Positions 41,019 to 50,170 are shown, numbered from the stretch's first letter. The stretch: DNA of 64,000 nucleotides from Bradyrhizobium erythrophlei (GCF_900129425.1 NZ_LT670817.1:7592001-7656000); one strand, 5' to 3'. Notes: generated by a model not told the origin, from the letters alone. Numbers and translations are program-made.

Positions 41019-42881
41019 ATGACCGATAATCGCAACACCATCCTCGCCGTCATTCTGTCCGGCCTCGTGCTGATCGGCTGGCAATATTTCTTCAACATTC
41101 CGCAGATGGAAAAGCAGCGCGCCGCGCAGCAGATCCAGAGCGAACTGGTGAAGCCCGCGCCGCAGGCGGGAACCACGACCACGCCGCAGGCCGGCGGCGC
41201 GCCGGCGCCTGCCAACGCCCCTGCGGCAAATCAGCCCGGTTCGGCCGCGCCCGTCGTCGACCGCCAGATCGCGATTGCCTCGGAACCGCGCGTCAAGATC
41301 GACACCCCGCGGCTTTCCGGCAGCATCTCGCTGAAGGGCGCGCGGATCGACGATCTGTCGCTGGTCCAGTTCCGCGAGACCGTCGATCCGTCCTCGCCCG
41401 CGATCGTGCTGTACTCGCCCTCGGGCACGGAAGCGCCCTACTACGCCGAATTCGGCTGGGTCCCCGCGTCAGGCTCGACCGCGAAGATTCCCGACCAGAA
41501 TACCGTGTGGCAGCAGGAAGGCACCGGCAGCTTGACGCCGTCCACGCCGATCACGCTGAAATATGACAATGGCGAGGGCCTCACCTTCCACCGCACCATT
41601 TCGATCGACGACCGCTATCTCTTCACCATCAAGGACGACGTGACCAATGTCGGCAATGCGCCGGTCACGCTTTACCCGTTCGCGCTGATCTCGCGGCACG
41701 GCACCCCGAAGGTTGCGGGCTACTACATCCTGCACGAAGGCCTGATCGGCTATCTCGGCGACCAGGGCCTGCAGGAATACAGCTACAAGAAGATCGACGA
41801 CGCCAAGGCGGTCAGCTTCAAGGTCACCGACGGCTGGCTCGGCATCACCGACAAATATTGGGCGTCGGCGCTATTGCCCGACACGTCAGCGCAGCTGCAG
41901 GCGCGGTTCTCGTCCAACCTGGTCGGCACGGTCAGGACCTATCAGACCGACTACCTGCAGGATCCGCAGACCATCGCGATCGGCGGCACCGGCAGCGCCA
42001 ACGCCCGGCTGTTCGCCGGCGCCAAGGAAGCCAGCGTCGTCGGCATCAATTTCCCGATCGGCGGTTTCGGCGGCTACAACAAGGAGCTCGGGCTCAACCA
42101 CTTCGATCTCCTGATCGACTGGGGCTGGTTCTATTTCATCACCAAGCCGATGTTCCTGGCGCTGGACTTTTTCTACCATCTGGTCGGCAATTTCGGCATC
42201 GCCATCCTCCTGGTGACGGTACTGGTGAAGCTCTTGTTCTTCCCGCTTGCCAACAAGTCCTACGCGTCGATGGCGAAGATGAAATCGGTGCAGCCGCAGC
42301 TGGCCGCGCTGAAGGAACGCTATCCCGACGACAAGGTGAAGCAGCAGCAGGAGATGATGGAAATCTACAAGAAGGAGAAGATCAACCCGATCGCCGGTTG
42401 TCTTCCCGTCGCCTTGCAGATTCCGGTGTTCTTTTCGCTCTACAAGGTGCTGTTCGTCACCATCGAAATGCGCCACGCGCCGTTCTTCGGCTGGATCAAG
42501 GACCTGTCGGCGCCCGATCCGACCAACCTGTTCACGCTGTTCGGCCTGCTGCATTTCGATCCGACCACGCTGCCGGTGTTCGGGCATTACCTCGCGCTCG
42601 GCATCTGGCCGATGATCATGGGCGTGACGATGTGGTTCCAGATGAAGCTCAACCCGACGCCGCCGGATCCGACCCAGAAGCTGATCTTCTCGTGGATGCC
42701 GCTGATCTTCACCTTCATGCTGGCGGGCTTCCCGGCCGGCCTGGTGATCTACTGGGCCTGGAACAACACGCTCTCGGTGCTGCAGCAGAGCTTCATCATG
42801 CGCCGCAATGGCGTGAAGGTTGAATTGTTCGACAATCTGAAAGCGACCTTCATGCCGAAGAAGGCCGTGTCGAAAAGCTGA
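41019..42881 (+). CDS. yidC: Membrane protein insertase YidC
   Basis: A 620-residue protein. An N-terminal membrane anchor (about residues 6-25, with GWQYFFNIPQME), an Ala/Pro-rich linker, a large periplasmic beta domain, then the five-helix insertase core beginning near residue 370, with the conserved ALKERYPDDKVKQQQEMMEIYKKEKINPIAGCLPVALQIPVFFSLYKVL hallmark segment (described here in part) and a C-terminal hydrophobic helix pair. It inserts proteins into the inner membrane with SecYEG or alone. Length is typical for Gram-negatives. It follows rnpA with 18 bp between. Confidence 0.97.
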   Translation: MTDNRNTILAVILSGLVLIGWQYFFNIPQMEKQRAAQQIQSELVKPAPQAGTTTTPQAGGAPAPANAPAANQPGSAAPVVDRQIAIASEPRVKIDTPRLSGSISLKGARIDDLSLVQFRETVDPSSPAIVLYSPSGTEAPYYAEFGWVPASGSTAKIPDQNTVWQQEGTGSLTPSTPITLKYDNGEGLTFHRTISIDDRYLFTIKDDVTNVGNAPVTLYPFALISRHGTPKVAGYYILHEGLIGYLGDQGLQEYSYKKIDDAKAVSFKVTDGWLGITDKYWASALLPDTSAQLQARFSSNLVGTVRTYQTDYLQDPQTIAIGGTGSANARLFAGAKEASVVGINFPIGGFGGYNKELGLNHFDLLIDWGWFYFITKPMFLALDFFYHLVGNFGIAILLVTVLVKLLFFPLANKSYASMAKMKSVQPQLAALKERYPDDKVKQQQEMMEIYKKEKINPIAGCLPVALQIPVFFSLYKVLFVTIEMRHAPFFGWIKDLSAPDPTNLFTLFGLLHFDPTTLPVFGHYLALGIWPMIMGVTMWFQMKLNPTPPDPTQKLIFSWMPLIFTFMLAGFPAGLVIYWAWNNTLSVLQQSFIMRRNGVKVELFDNLKATFMPKKAVSKS

Positions 42882-42925
42882 CAAGCGCTTTCGATGGGTG
42901 GGTGCAGGACGCGGGATTTCCAACC

Positions 42926-43014
42926 CGTCATGGCCGGGCTTGTCCCGGCCATCCACGTCCTCCTCTCGCTAAGGCCACAAGACGTGGATGCCCGGGACAA
43001 GCCCGGGCATGACG
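42926..43014. repeat. Paired palindromic repeat (GGGCTTGTCCC class), copy 1
   Basis: CGTCATGGCCGGGCTTGTCC...ATCCACGT on the left is mirrored by ACGTGGAT...GACAAGCCCGGGCATGACG on the right, making an imperfect stem with a short loop between yidC and engB. It is one of seven units of this class in the window, apart from the half unit at 45221-45245. Confidence 0.85.
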
Positions 43015-43032
43015 ACGAATGAAAGCCTTCGC

Positions 43033-43686
43033 ATGACCGCCGAATCCGATGCGAAGCTGATGGAACAAGGGCGAAAACTGTTCGCGGGCGACTGGCAGTT
43101 CTTCTGGGCCTCGCCCTCGATCGAAACGCTGCCGCCGATGGCGGGCATGGAGGTCGCCTTCGCCGGCCGCTCCAATGTCGGCAAATCGAGCCTGATCAAC
43201 GCACTGACGGGACGCAACGCGCTGGCGCGGACCTCGCATACGCCGGGCCGCACCCAGGAACTGATCTTCTTCGAGGGTCCCGACAAAGCCGGCTTCCGGC
43301 TGGTCGACATGCCCGGTTACGGCTACGCCTCGGCGCCGAAGGCCAAGGTCGCGTCGTGGACCGCGCTGATCCATCAATTCCTGCAGGGCCGCAGCAGCCT
43401 GGCGCGGGTCTATGTGCTGATCGACGCGCGGCACGGCTTCAAGGAAGTCGATCTCGATGTCCTGAAGACGCTCGACAAGTCAGCCGTGAGCTATCAGGTC
43501 GTGCTCACCAAGGCCGATCAGGTGAAGCCGGCCGAGCTGGAAACAACTTTCGCGGCCGTCACCGCCGCATTGGCCAAACACCCCGCCGCCTTTCCGGAAG
43601 TTCTGGTGACCTCCTCGCGCACCGGCGCCGGGATGGCGGAATTGCGCGCCGCGATGGTGCGGCTGCTCGGCGAGCGCAGCCGATGA
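43033..43686 (+). CDS. engB: Ribosome-biogenesis GTPase EngB (YsxC/YihA)
   Basis: The 217-residue GTPase starts at ATG 43033; earlier ATGs lie in the repeat. P-loop GRSNVGKSS, switch-I HTPGRTQ, G3 DMPGYGYA, G4 TKAD and the final SSRTGAG mark the EngB family, needed for 50S assembly. Upstream is yidC, downstream a DUF423 gene whose start overlaps the engB stop. The repeat in front of it is intergenic. Confidence 0.95.
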   Translation: MTAESDAKLMEQGRKLFAGDWQFFWASPSIETLPPMAGMEVAFAGRSNVGKSSLINALTGRNALARTSHTPGRTQELIFFEGPDKAGFRLVDMPGYGYASAPKAKVASWTALIHQFLQGRSSLARVYVLIDARHGFKEVDLDVLKTLDKSAVSYQVVLTKADQVKPAELETTFAAVTAALAKHPAAFPEVLVTSSRTGAGMAELRAAMVRLLGERSR

Positions 43687-44060
43687 TGGCTCCTCGCCTG
43701 TTTCGCATCCTGATCATTCTGGCCGGAATCATGGGCGCCGACGGCATCATCCTGGCGGCGGCCTCCGCGCATCAGCCCGATGCGGCGCGGCTGGCGTCGG
43801 CGTCATCGATGCTGCTGTTTCACGCCACCGCCGTGCTTGCGGTGGTGGCGCTGAGCGAACGCGGCGTCATCCATCTCCGGATCGCCATCGCGGCCGGATT
43901 CGGTTTCGTGATCGCGGCCACACTGTTCGCGACCGACCTGACGCTGCGGCAATATGCCGGCCACAGCCTGTTTCCGATGGCCGCGCCGACAGGCGGCACG
44001 CTGCTGATCGTGAGCTGGCTGCTGCTCGCGGTGGCGGCGGCCTGGCCGCGGCAGGTGTGA
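43683..44060 (+). CDS. DUF423-family membrane protein
   Basis: A 125-residue protein with four predicted helices: FRILIILAGIMGADGIILAAASAH, SASSMLLFHATAVLAVVAL, LRIAIAAGFGFVIAATLFATDL and GTLLIVSWLLLAVAAAW. The helical pattern and AAASAH motif near the first helix correspond to the small DUF423/YgdD family. Function is unknown. ATG 43683 overlaps engB TGA by 3 bp. Confidence 0.8.
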   Translation: MMAPRLFRILIILAGIMGADGIILAAASAHQPDAARLASASSMLLFHATAVLAVVALSERGVIHLRIAIAAGFGFVIAATLFATDLTLRQYAGHSLFPMAAPTGGTLLIVSWLLLAVAAAWPRQV

Positions 44061-44067
44061 AGGCTTC

Positions 44068-44188
44068 GTGTCCCGGACGCGGTGCAGCGCTTTTCGCGCT
44101 GCTCCGGGACCCACATCCCGTTAGATGGACCCCGGATCAGCAGCGCACCACGCCGCGAAGTGCGGCGCGCTGCGCAGCATCCGGGGAA
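44068..44188. repeat. Hairpin-rich repeat, GTCCCGGACGCGGTGCAGCG class
   Basis: GTCCCGGA...GCAGCGC, TTTTC and GCGCTGC...TCCGGGAC pair as one hairpin; CCCCGGAT...GCGCAC and its mirror GCGCGCTGCGCAGCATCCGGGG make another. It is a separate intergenic family from the GGGCTTGTCCC class and lies between the DUF423 gene and argB. Confidence 0.75.
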
Positions 44189-44295
44189 TGGCCCGTTGTT
44201 ACCGGAAGGTGAAGAGACCGCGACCGACACACTTTGCGTGGTGCCCGCCAATCGGATAGAAACCGCCCCACCCCGCTGACCACGAGACCCCCTTC

Positions 44296-45192
44296 ATGAC
44301 CGACCTGTCGCATATCAGTCCGCTCGACCAGGCCCGAATCCTGTCCGAGGCGCTGCCGCACATGCAGCAGTATGACGATGAAACCATCGTCATCAAATAT
44401 GGTGGCCACGCCATGGGCGCGGAGGAGCTCGCGAAAGCGTTCGCGCGCGACATCGTTCTGTTGGAGCAGACCGCCATCAATCCGGTGGTGGTGCATGGCG
44501 GCGGGCCGCAGATCGCGACGATGCTGAAGCGGCTCGGCATTCAGTCGGAATTCGCCGCCGGCCTGCGCATCACCGACGCCGCCACCATCGAGATCGTCGA
44601 AATGGTGCTGGCGGGGTCGATCAACAAGCAGCTGGTCGGCTACATCAACGAGGCCGGCGGCAAGGCGGTCGGCCTGTGCGGCAAGGACGGCAACATGGTG
44701 ATGGCGTCGAAGGCGACGCGCACCATGGTCGATCCGGATTCGCATATCGAAAGGGTGGTCGATCTCGGCTTCGTCGGCGAACCCGATAAGGTCGACCTGA
44801 CGCTGCTGAACCAGCTGATCGGCCATGAACTGATACCGGTGCTGGCGCCGCTGGCGACCTCGAAGACGGGGCAGACCTTCAACGTCAACGCCGACACCTT
44901 TGCCGGTGCGGTCGCGGGCGCGCTGAAGGCCAAGCGGCTGTTGCTGCTGACCGACGTTCCCGGCGTGCTCGACAAGTCGAACAAGCTTATCCCGGAATTG
45001 TCGGTGAAGGACGCACGCAAGCTGATCGCCGACGGCACCATTACCGGCGGCATGATCCCGAAGGTCGAGACCTGCATCTACGCGCTCGAGCAGGGCGTCC
45101 AGGGCGTCGTCATCATCGACGGCAAGATCGCGCACGCGGTGTTGCTCGAACTGTTCACCAATGCAGGCACGGGCACGCTGATACACAAGTGA
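44296..45192 (+). CDS. argB: Acetylglutamate kinase
   Basis: A 298-residue amino acid kinase with VIKYGGHAMG (the ATP loop), VVVHGGGPQIATMLKRLG, KDGNMVMASKATR, VNADTFAGAVAGALKAKRLLLLTDVPGVLD and ADGTITGGMIPKVETCIYAL. It phosphorylates N-acetylglutamate, the committed step of arginine synthesis, and is usually feedback-inhibited by arginine. Its start at 44296 gives the typical N-terminal helix. Other arg genes are not adjacent. Confidence 0.96.
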   Translation: MTDLSHISPLDQARILSEALPHMQQYDDETIVIKYGGHAMGAEELAKAFARDIVLLEQTAINPVVVHGGGPQIATMLKRLGIQSEFAAGLRITDAATIEIVEMVLAGSINKQLVGYINEAGGKAVGLCGKDGNMVMASKATRTMVDPDSHIERVVDLGFVGEPDKVDLTLLNQLIGHELIPVLAPLATSKTGQTFNVNADTFAGAVAGALKAKRLLLLTDVPGVLDKSNKLIPELSVKDARKLIADGTITGGMIPKVETCIYALEQGVQGVVIIDGKIAHAVLLELFTNAGTGTLIHK

Positions 45193-45212
45193 CGACCGGA
45201 GCGGCCACGCGA

Positions 45213-46214
45213 ATGAGAACCGTCATGGCCGGGCTTGTCCCGGCCTTGCTCGCGCTGCTCGCAAGCGCCGCGCCGGCCCATGCCGACTTGAAGCTCTGCA
45301 ACCGCATGAGCTATGTGGTCGAGGTCGCGCTCGGCATCGACGACAAGGCCGCCACCGCGACGCGCGGCTGGTTTCGCATCGATCCCGCCGCCTGCCGCGT
45401 GGTGGCGCAGGGCACGCTGACCGCCGACCGCATCCTGCTCAACGCCCGCGCGCTCGGCGTCTACGGCTCCTCCCCGATTCCGCAGAACGGCGGCGACACG
45501 CTTTGCGTCGCGCCCGCCGATTTCGTGATCGCCGCGGCCCGCCAGTGCCGCGCCGGACAGACGCCTGCGCCCTTTACCCAGATCAACCCGACCCAAGCCG
45601 ATGACGGCAACCTGGTGGCGTATCTGGCCGAGGACAGCGAATATGACGACGATCAGGCACGGCTCGCCGGCATTCAGCGGCTGCTGGTGATCGCGGGCTA
45701 CGATGCGGCCCCGATCGATGGCGTCGATGGTCCGAAGACGCAGGCCGCGCTAGCCGCGTTCCTGAAAAGCCGCGGCCTGGCGCCCGATATCGTGCAGGCG
45801 CCGAATTTCTTCGCGATCATGATCGACGCGGTGCAAGCGCCGTCCCCCACCGGGCTGACCTGGTGCAACGACACGCAGCACAAGGTCATGGCCGCGGTCG
45901 GCACCGATGACGGCAAGACCGTGATCAGCCGTGGCTGGTACCGGATCGATCCCGGCAAATGCCTGCATCCCGACGTCACCGGCCAGCCCAGGCAGATCTT
46001 CTCCTTCGCCGAAGCGGTCGATGCCGAAAACCGCACCATCAAGCTCAAGGACAGGCCGCTGAACTGGGGCGGCACCACCCCGCTTTGCACGCGCGACAAC
46101 AAGTTCGAGACCAGTGAACAGGGCGACTGCGGCAGCCGCGGCTTCGCCGCCACCGGCTTTGCCGCCGTCGATATGTCGAGCGGCGGCAAGACGCTGCGCT
46201 TTGCGATACCGTGA
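45213..46214 (+). CDS. Secreted protein with two DUF1036 domains and a peptidoglycan-binding motif
   Basis: About 333 residues. The start at ATG 45213 gives a signal peptide MRTVMAGLVPALLALLASAAPAHA; the GTG at 45189 overlaps argB. The mature part has a DUF1036 domain (LKLCNRMSYVVEVALGIDD... GWFRIDPAACRVV), a central short peptidoglycan-binding-like segment (AGIQRLLVIAGYDAAPIDGVDGPKTQAALAAFLKSRG) and a second DUF1036 domain (TWCNDTQHKVMAAVGTDD... GWYRIDPGKCLHP). Its role is probably in the periplasm or envelope, otherwise unknown. The signal-peptide DNA contains a copy of half of the local palindromic repeat. Confidence 0.85.
   Translation: MRTVMAGLVPALLALLASAAPAHADLKLCNRMSYVVEVALGIDDKAATATRGWFRIDPAACRVVAQGTLTADRILLNARALGVYGSSPIPQNGGDTLCVAPADFVIAAARQCRAGQTPAPFTQINPTQADDGNLVAYLAEDSEYDDDQARLAGIQRLLVIAGYDAAPIDGVDGPKTQAALAAFLKSRGLAPDIVQAPNFFAIMIDAVQAPSPTGLTWCNDTQHKVMAAVGTDDGKTVISRGWYRIDPGKCLHPDVTGQPRQIFSFAEAVDAENRTIKLKDRPLNWGGTTPLCTRDNKFETSEQGDCGSRGFAATGFAAVDMSSGGKTLRFAIP
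45221..45245 (+). repeat. Half unit of the GGGCTTGTCCC repeat inside a coding region
   Basis: 25 bp, starting CGTCATGGCCGGGCTTGTCC, is identical to the left arm of the intergenic repeats at 42926, 52018, 55633 and 59258. Here it encodes T-V-M-A-G-L-V-P-A within the signal peptide of the DUF1036 protein. Confidence 0.8.
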
Positions 46215-46261
46215 TGGAAAAATTACGTTTGATATTGAGCGAGACGCCGCGCAGACGCACG

Positions 46262-46378
46262 ATGCGCTCCCTCTCCCGTGGGGAGAGGGCTGGGGTGAGG
46301 GCGTACGGTCTATCGTTAAATCATAGCCCCTCACCCGGCGCTACGCGCCGACCTCTCCCGATGGGAGAGGTGAAGAAA
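46262..46378. repeat. Paired repeat of CTCTCCC/GGGAGAG class, copy 1
   Basis: CCCTCTCCC and GGGGAGAGGG begin a set of inverted motifs that continues with GGGTGAGGG, CCCTCACCC and GAGAGGTGAAG. It is related to the copy at 54085-54236. It fills the space between the DUF1036 and HAD genes. Confidence 0.75.
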
Positions 46379-46383
46379 GGACC

Positions 46384-47073
46384 ATGATGCATACATTCGC
46401 CCACGTCGACACCTGGGTATTCGATCTCGACAACACGCTGTATCCGCATCACGTCAATCTGTGGCAGCAGGTCGACAAGCGGATCGGCGAGTTCGTCGCT
46501 GCATGGCTCAAGGTTTCGCCGCAGGAGGCGCGCCGGATCCAGAAGGACTATTACCTCCGCTACGGCACCACCATGCGCGGCATGATGACCGAGCATGGCG
46601 TGCACGCCGACGACTACCTCGCCTATGTCCACCAAATCGACCATTCGCCGCTGCAACCGAATCCCGCGATGGGCGCGGCCATCGCCAGACTGCCGGGGCG
46701 CAAGCTGATCCTCACCAACGGCTCGATCGACCATGCCGATAAGGTGCTGCAGCGACTCGGCCTGGCTGCGCACTTCGAAGCGGTTTTCGATATCATCGCC
46801 GCCGAGCTCGAACCGAAACCGGCGCCGCAGACCTACCGGAAATTCCTCCGGGATCACGGGGTCGATCCCGCGAAATCGGCGATGTTCGAGGATCTGGCGC
46901 GCAACCTCGTGGTCCCGCACCGGCTCGGCATGACCACGGTGCTGGTGGTGCCCGATGGCAGCCAGGAAGTCGTGCGCGAGGATTGGGAGCTGGAAGGCCG
47001 CGACGACGAGCATGTCGATTATGTCACGGACGATTTGACGGGATTTTTGGAAGGGCTGAGCGCGAAGTCATAA
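46384..47073 (+). CDS. HAD-family pyrimidine 5'-nucleotidase-like phosphatase
   Basis: A 229-residue HAD protein. VFDLDNTLYPH is motif I with two Asp; LILTNGSIDHADKVLQRLGL is motif II; the motif III Lys lies in EPKPAPQTYRKF; MFEDLARNLVVPHRLGM provides the late Asp. The DNTLY form and cap size indicate the YjjG/SDT1-type pyrimidine nucleotidase or a related phosphatase. It is cytoplasmic. It begins at ATG 46384, followed immediately by a second ATG. No operon partner is visible; the next gene, dapD, is 230 bp away. Confidence 0.9.
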   Translation: MMHTFAHVDTWVFDLDNTLYPHHVNLWQQVDKRIGEFVAAWLKVSPQEARRIQKDYYLRYGTTMRGMMTEHGVHADDYLAYVHQIDHSPLQPNPAMGAAIARLPGRKLILTNGSIDHADKVLQRLGLAAHFEAVFDIIAAELEPKPAPQTYRKFLRDHGVDPAKSAMFEDLARNLVVPHRLGMTTVLVVPDGSQEVVREDWELEGRDDEHVDYVTDDLTGFLEGLSAKS

Positions 47074-47303
47074 CTCAGTTCGTCGTCCCGGCGACCCATA
47101 CGCCGCGGCCTATCGGTAGAGCACAGAGCACGCCGCCGGTTGTCTTTTCCACTTCGAACACCGGGGATTATGGGTCCCTGCTTTCGCAGACGAAGGAATT
47201 GCGCTCGGCCGGGACGACGGCAGAGTGAGCCTTGACTCTCCCCCGCCAAATCCCGACAAAAGCCCCTCGCCTGCCCGAACAAAATCCGCTCTAAGGAAAT
47301 CCC

Positions 47304-48149
47304 ATGTCTCTGCCCGCGCTCGAATCCACCATCAACGCCGCGTTCGATGCCCGCGACGGCATTTCGGCCGCGACCAAGGGCGAAGTCCGCGACGCGGTGG
47401 ATCATGCGCTCGAGCTGCTCGACAAGGGCGAGGCGCGGGTGGCCGAGCGCGAAACGAGCGGCAAGTGGAAAGTCAATCAGTGGCTGAAGAAGGCGGTGCT
47501 GCTGTCGTTTCGCCTCAACGACATGAGCGCGATTTCCGGCGGCCCCGGCAAGGCCTCGTGGTGGGACAAGGTGCCGTCGAAATTCGACGGCTGGGGCGAA
47601 AATCGTTTTCGCGACGCCGGTTTTCGCGCGGTGCCGGGCGCCATCGTGCGCCGCTCGGCCTTCATCGCCAAAAATGTCGTGCTGATGCCATCGTTCGTCA
47701 ATCTCGGCGCCTATGTCGATGAATCGACCATGATCGATACCTGGTCCACCGTCGGCTCCTGTGCGCAGATCGGCAAGCGCGTGCACATTTCCGGTGGCGT
47801 CGGCATCGGCGGCGTGCTGGAGCCGCTGCAGGCCGAACCCGTGATCATCGAGGATGATTGCTTCATCGGCGCGCGTTCCGAAGTCGCCGAAGGCGTCATC
47901 GTGCGCAAGGGCGCGGTGCTGGCGATGGGCGTGTTCTTGGGCGCCTCGACAAAAATCGTCGACCGCGACAGCGGCGAGACCTTTGTCGGCGAAGTGCCGG
48001 AATATGCCGTGGTGGTGCCGGGCAATTTGCCGAGCCGCCCCTTGAAGAACGGCCAGCCCGGACCCTCCACCGCCTGCGCCGTCATCGTCAAGCGCGTCGA
48101 CGAGCGTACCCGCGCCAAGACCAGCATCAACGAACTGCTGCGGGACTGA
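47304..48149 (+). CDS. dapD: 2,3,4,5-tetrahydropyridine-2,6-dicarboxylate N-succinyltransferase
   Basis: A 281-residue left-handed beta-helix acyltransferase. The N-terminal helical part (SLPALESTINAAFDARDGIS) precedes hexapeptide repeats with RRSAFIAKNVVLMPSFVNLGAYVDESTMIDTWSTVGSCAQIGKRVHISGGVGIGG and ending in NLPSRPLKNG. It makes N-succinyl-2-amino-6-ketopimelate in the lysine and diaminopimelate pathway. dapE lies 720 bp downstream on the same strand, separated by a DUF805 gene, so the pathway is partly clustered here. Confidence 0.96.
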   Translation: MSLPALESTINAAFDARDGISAATKGEVRDAVDHALELLDKGEARVAERETSGKWKVNQWLKKAVLLSFRLNDMSAISGGPGKASWWDKVPSKFDGWGENRFRDAGFRAVPGAIVRRSAFIAKNVVLMPSFVNLGAYVDESTMIDTWSTVGSCAQIGKRVHISGGVGIGGVLEPLQAEPVIIEDDCFIGARSEVAEGVIVRKGAVLAMGVFLGASTKIVDRDSGETFVGEVPEYAVVVPGNLPSRPLKNGQPGPSTACAVIVKRVDERTRAKTSINELLRD

Positions 48150-48223
48150 AATCGAACCTAGCCACCTCCTCCACCGACCAATGCACCGAATCGCGGAATT
48201 TCCCGCCATTCGGGGGTTAAGCC

Positions 48224-48877
48224 ATGGACTGGAGCTGGTTTCTGTTCGGCTTTGGGGGACGCATCAACCGCGCCAAATACTGGCTCGCGATATTGATCGT
48301 CGTGTGCTGGATGATGTTCCTGGGCTTGCTGACGCTGGCAGTCGCAAAGGTGGTCGGCGCTCCCCCAAAATCGCTCCACCTGGGGGTCAACGACGTTTTC
48401 AGCGTCGTCGATCCCGCGTCATTCCGCGCCGCCGTCGCAGCGTTTCAACAGGGAAACCTCGCCTCCGCGGGCCATCTCATTCCGATGGTCCTTAGCGCGA
48501 TCGGCACGCCGTTATTCCTGTGGGTCTATCTGGCCATCTCGATCAAGCGGCTGCACGATCGCGACAGGAGCGGCTGGTGGATGCTGCCGTTCTTTGTCGT
48601 CCCAGGCCTGTACAGCCAGTTTGTGGATCGGTTGCCTGATTCCTACGTCGTATTTCCGCTCGCCCTTGCCGTGTTCGTTCTCGGCATCTGGGGCTTCGTC
48701 GAAATGTATTGCCTGAGGGGCACCAGATGGACCAACCGGTTCGGTACCAACCCGCTGCCCAAGGTTCAGACCCGGCCGCGCTCGGCATCGTCCTGGAGGC
48801 AGCACCGCGAGGTCGAATTTATCCCTCGCACCGCTGGTCCACTGGCGGCGACGCATGTTAAGCGGGGGCATGACTGA
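48224..48877 (+). CDS. DUF805 membrane protein
   Basis: A 217-residue protein. MDWSWFLFGFGGRINRAKYW at the N-terminus, and KRLHDRDRSGWWMLPFFVVPGL in the middle, are the two conserved blocks of DUF805. Four predicted membrane helices follow that pattern, and a hydrophilic tail of about 45 residues with SSWRQHREVEF extends beyond the usual end. Function is unknown. The stop overlaps the dapE start by 8 bp, so it is part of the dap operon at least by transcription. Confidence 0.88.
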   Translation: MDWSWFLFGFGGRINRAKYWLAILIVVCWMMFLGLLTLAVAKVVGAPPKSLHLGVNDVFSVVDPASFRAAVAAFQQGNLASAGHLIPMVLSAIGTPLFLWVYLAISIKRLHDRDRSGWWMLPFFVVPGLYSQFVDRLPDSYVVFPLALAVFVLGIWGFVEMYCLRGTRWTNRFGTNPLPKVQTRPRSASSWRQHREVEFIPRTAGPLAATHVKRGHD

Positions 48878-50024
48878 TGCCCTTTCCATTGCCCGCGACC
48901 TGCTGCGCTGTCCCTCGGTAACCCCGGCCGACGCCGGCGCGCTCGGTGTTCTTGAGACGGTGTTGAAGGACGCCGGCTTCGAGGTGCATCGCGTCACCTT
49001 CGGCGAACCCGGCACCGCCGATATCGACAACCTCTATGCCCGTATCGGCACCTCGGCTCCCCACATCACCTTTGCCGGGCATACCGACGTGGTGCCGCCG
49101 GGCGACGAGAGCGCCTGGACCCATGGCGCGTTCTCCGGTGACGTCAAGGACGGCTTTCTCTATGGACGCGGCGCCGTGGACATGAAGGGCGGGATTGCCT
49201 GCAGCGTCGCGGCGGTACTGGACTATCTCGCCGACAACGGTGGAAAGGCAAAAGGCTCGATCTCGTTCCTGATCACCGGCGACGAGGAAGACCTCTCGGT
49301 CAACGGCACCATCAAACTGCTGCAATGGGCCGCGGCGCGCGGCGAGAAATTCGACCACTGCGTGCTCGGCGAGCCCAGCAATGTCGAGGTACTCGGCGAC
49401 TGCATCAAGGTCGGCCGCCGCGGCTCGCAGTCGGGCACGCTGTATGTCGACGGCGTCCAGGGCCACGTTGCCTATCCGCACCGGGCCTCGAACCCGGTGC
49501 CGGATATTTCGGCGCTGATCGTGGCGCTGAGCAATGAGCCGCTTGATCACGGCAGCGCGCAATTTCAGGCCTCGAACCTCGAATTTACCTCGGTGGATGT
49601 CGGCAATACCGCTGGCAATGTGATCCCCGGGCAGGCGCGGGCGAAATTCAACATCCGCTTCAACGATCTCCACACGCAGGATTCGCTGCGCGCGCTGGTC
49701 GAGCAGCGCCTGACGACAGCGGCCGGCAACCGGATCCGCGCGCGGATCGTGTGGGAGCCCTCCAATTCCAACGTGTTCGTGACCAAGCCCGGCGCCTTCA
49801 CCGATCTCGCGGTCGCGGCGATCGAGCAGGTCACCGGCCGCAAACCGGAATTGAGCACGTCCGGCGGCACCTCGGACGCCCGCTTCATCGCGAGCTATTG
49901 TCCGGTCATCGAGTTCGGTCTGGTCGGCCAGACCATGCACCAGATCGACGAGCGCACGCCGGTCTCCGATCTGGAGAAGCTGACGAGGATCTATCGCGGC
50001 GTGCTGGATCGGTATTTCGGATAA
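48870..50024 (+). CDS. dapE: Succinyl-diaminopimelate desuccinylase
   Basis: A 384-residue M20 metallohydrolase starting at ATG 48870; ATG 48855 lies five codons earlier and is less likely. Zinc-binding residues are in FAGHTDVVPPGD, GRGAVDMKGG and ITGDEEDLSVNG, followed by the dimerisation lid. Late, GGTSDARFIASY and FGLVGQTMHQIDERTPVSD supply the final His. It releases succinate from N-succinyl-LL-diaminopimelate, one step before lysine and cell-wall precursor formation. dapD lies upstream. Confidence 0.95.
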   Translation: MTDALSIARDLLRCPSVTPADAGALGVLETVLKDAGFEVHRVTFGEPGTADIDNLYARIGTSAPHITFAGHTDVVPPGDESAWTHGAFSGDVKDGFLYGRGAVDMKGGIACSVAAVLDYLADNGGKAKGSISFLITGDEEDLSVNGTIKLLQWAAARGEKFDHCVLGEPSNVEVLGDCIKVGRRGSQSGTLYVDGVQGHVAYPHRASNPVPDISALIVALSNEPLDHGSAQFQASNLEFTSVDVGNTAGNVIPGQARAKFNIRFNDLHTQDSLRALVEQRLTTAAGNRIRARIVWEPSNSNVFVTKPGAFTDLAVAAIEQVTGRKPELSTSGGTSDARFIASYCPVIEFGLVGQTMHQIDERTPVSDLEKLTRIYRGVLDRYFG

Positions 50025-50031
50025 AGTATTC

Positions 50032-50170
50032 CGTCATGGCCGGGCTTGTCCGGGCCATCCACGTTCTTTGAGTCTGGCCCAAAAGCTCGTCATGCCCGGG
50101 CTTGTCCCGGGCATCCACGCGCGGCGACAGCAAAAAGGCGTGGATGGCCGGGGCAAGCCCGGCCATGACG
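50032..50170. repeat. Compound palindromic repeat (GGGCTTGTCCC class), copy 2
   Basis: Three related arms in a row: CGTCATGGCCGGGCTTGTCC, then CGTCATGCCCGGGCTTGTCC, and finally a reverse arm GGGGCAAGCCCGGCCATGACG. It is an extended tandem of units, between the convergent genes dapE and truA. Confidence 0.85.

Noticed and set aside
41886..42956. Long minus-strand open frame over yidC
   Set aside because: Its product is Arg/His/Gln-rich with no fold pattern and lies fully antisense to a clear YidC; it is a high-GC shadow frame.
42926..43014. Possible CRISPR or attachment site in the paired palindromes
   Set aside because: Units are inverted pairs scattered between operons, not regularly spaced direct repeats, and no cas or integrase gene is present.
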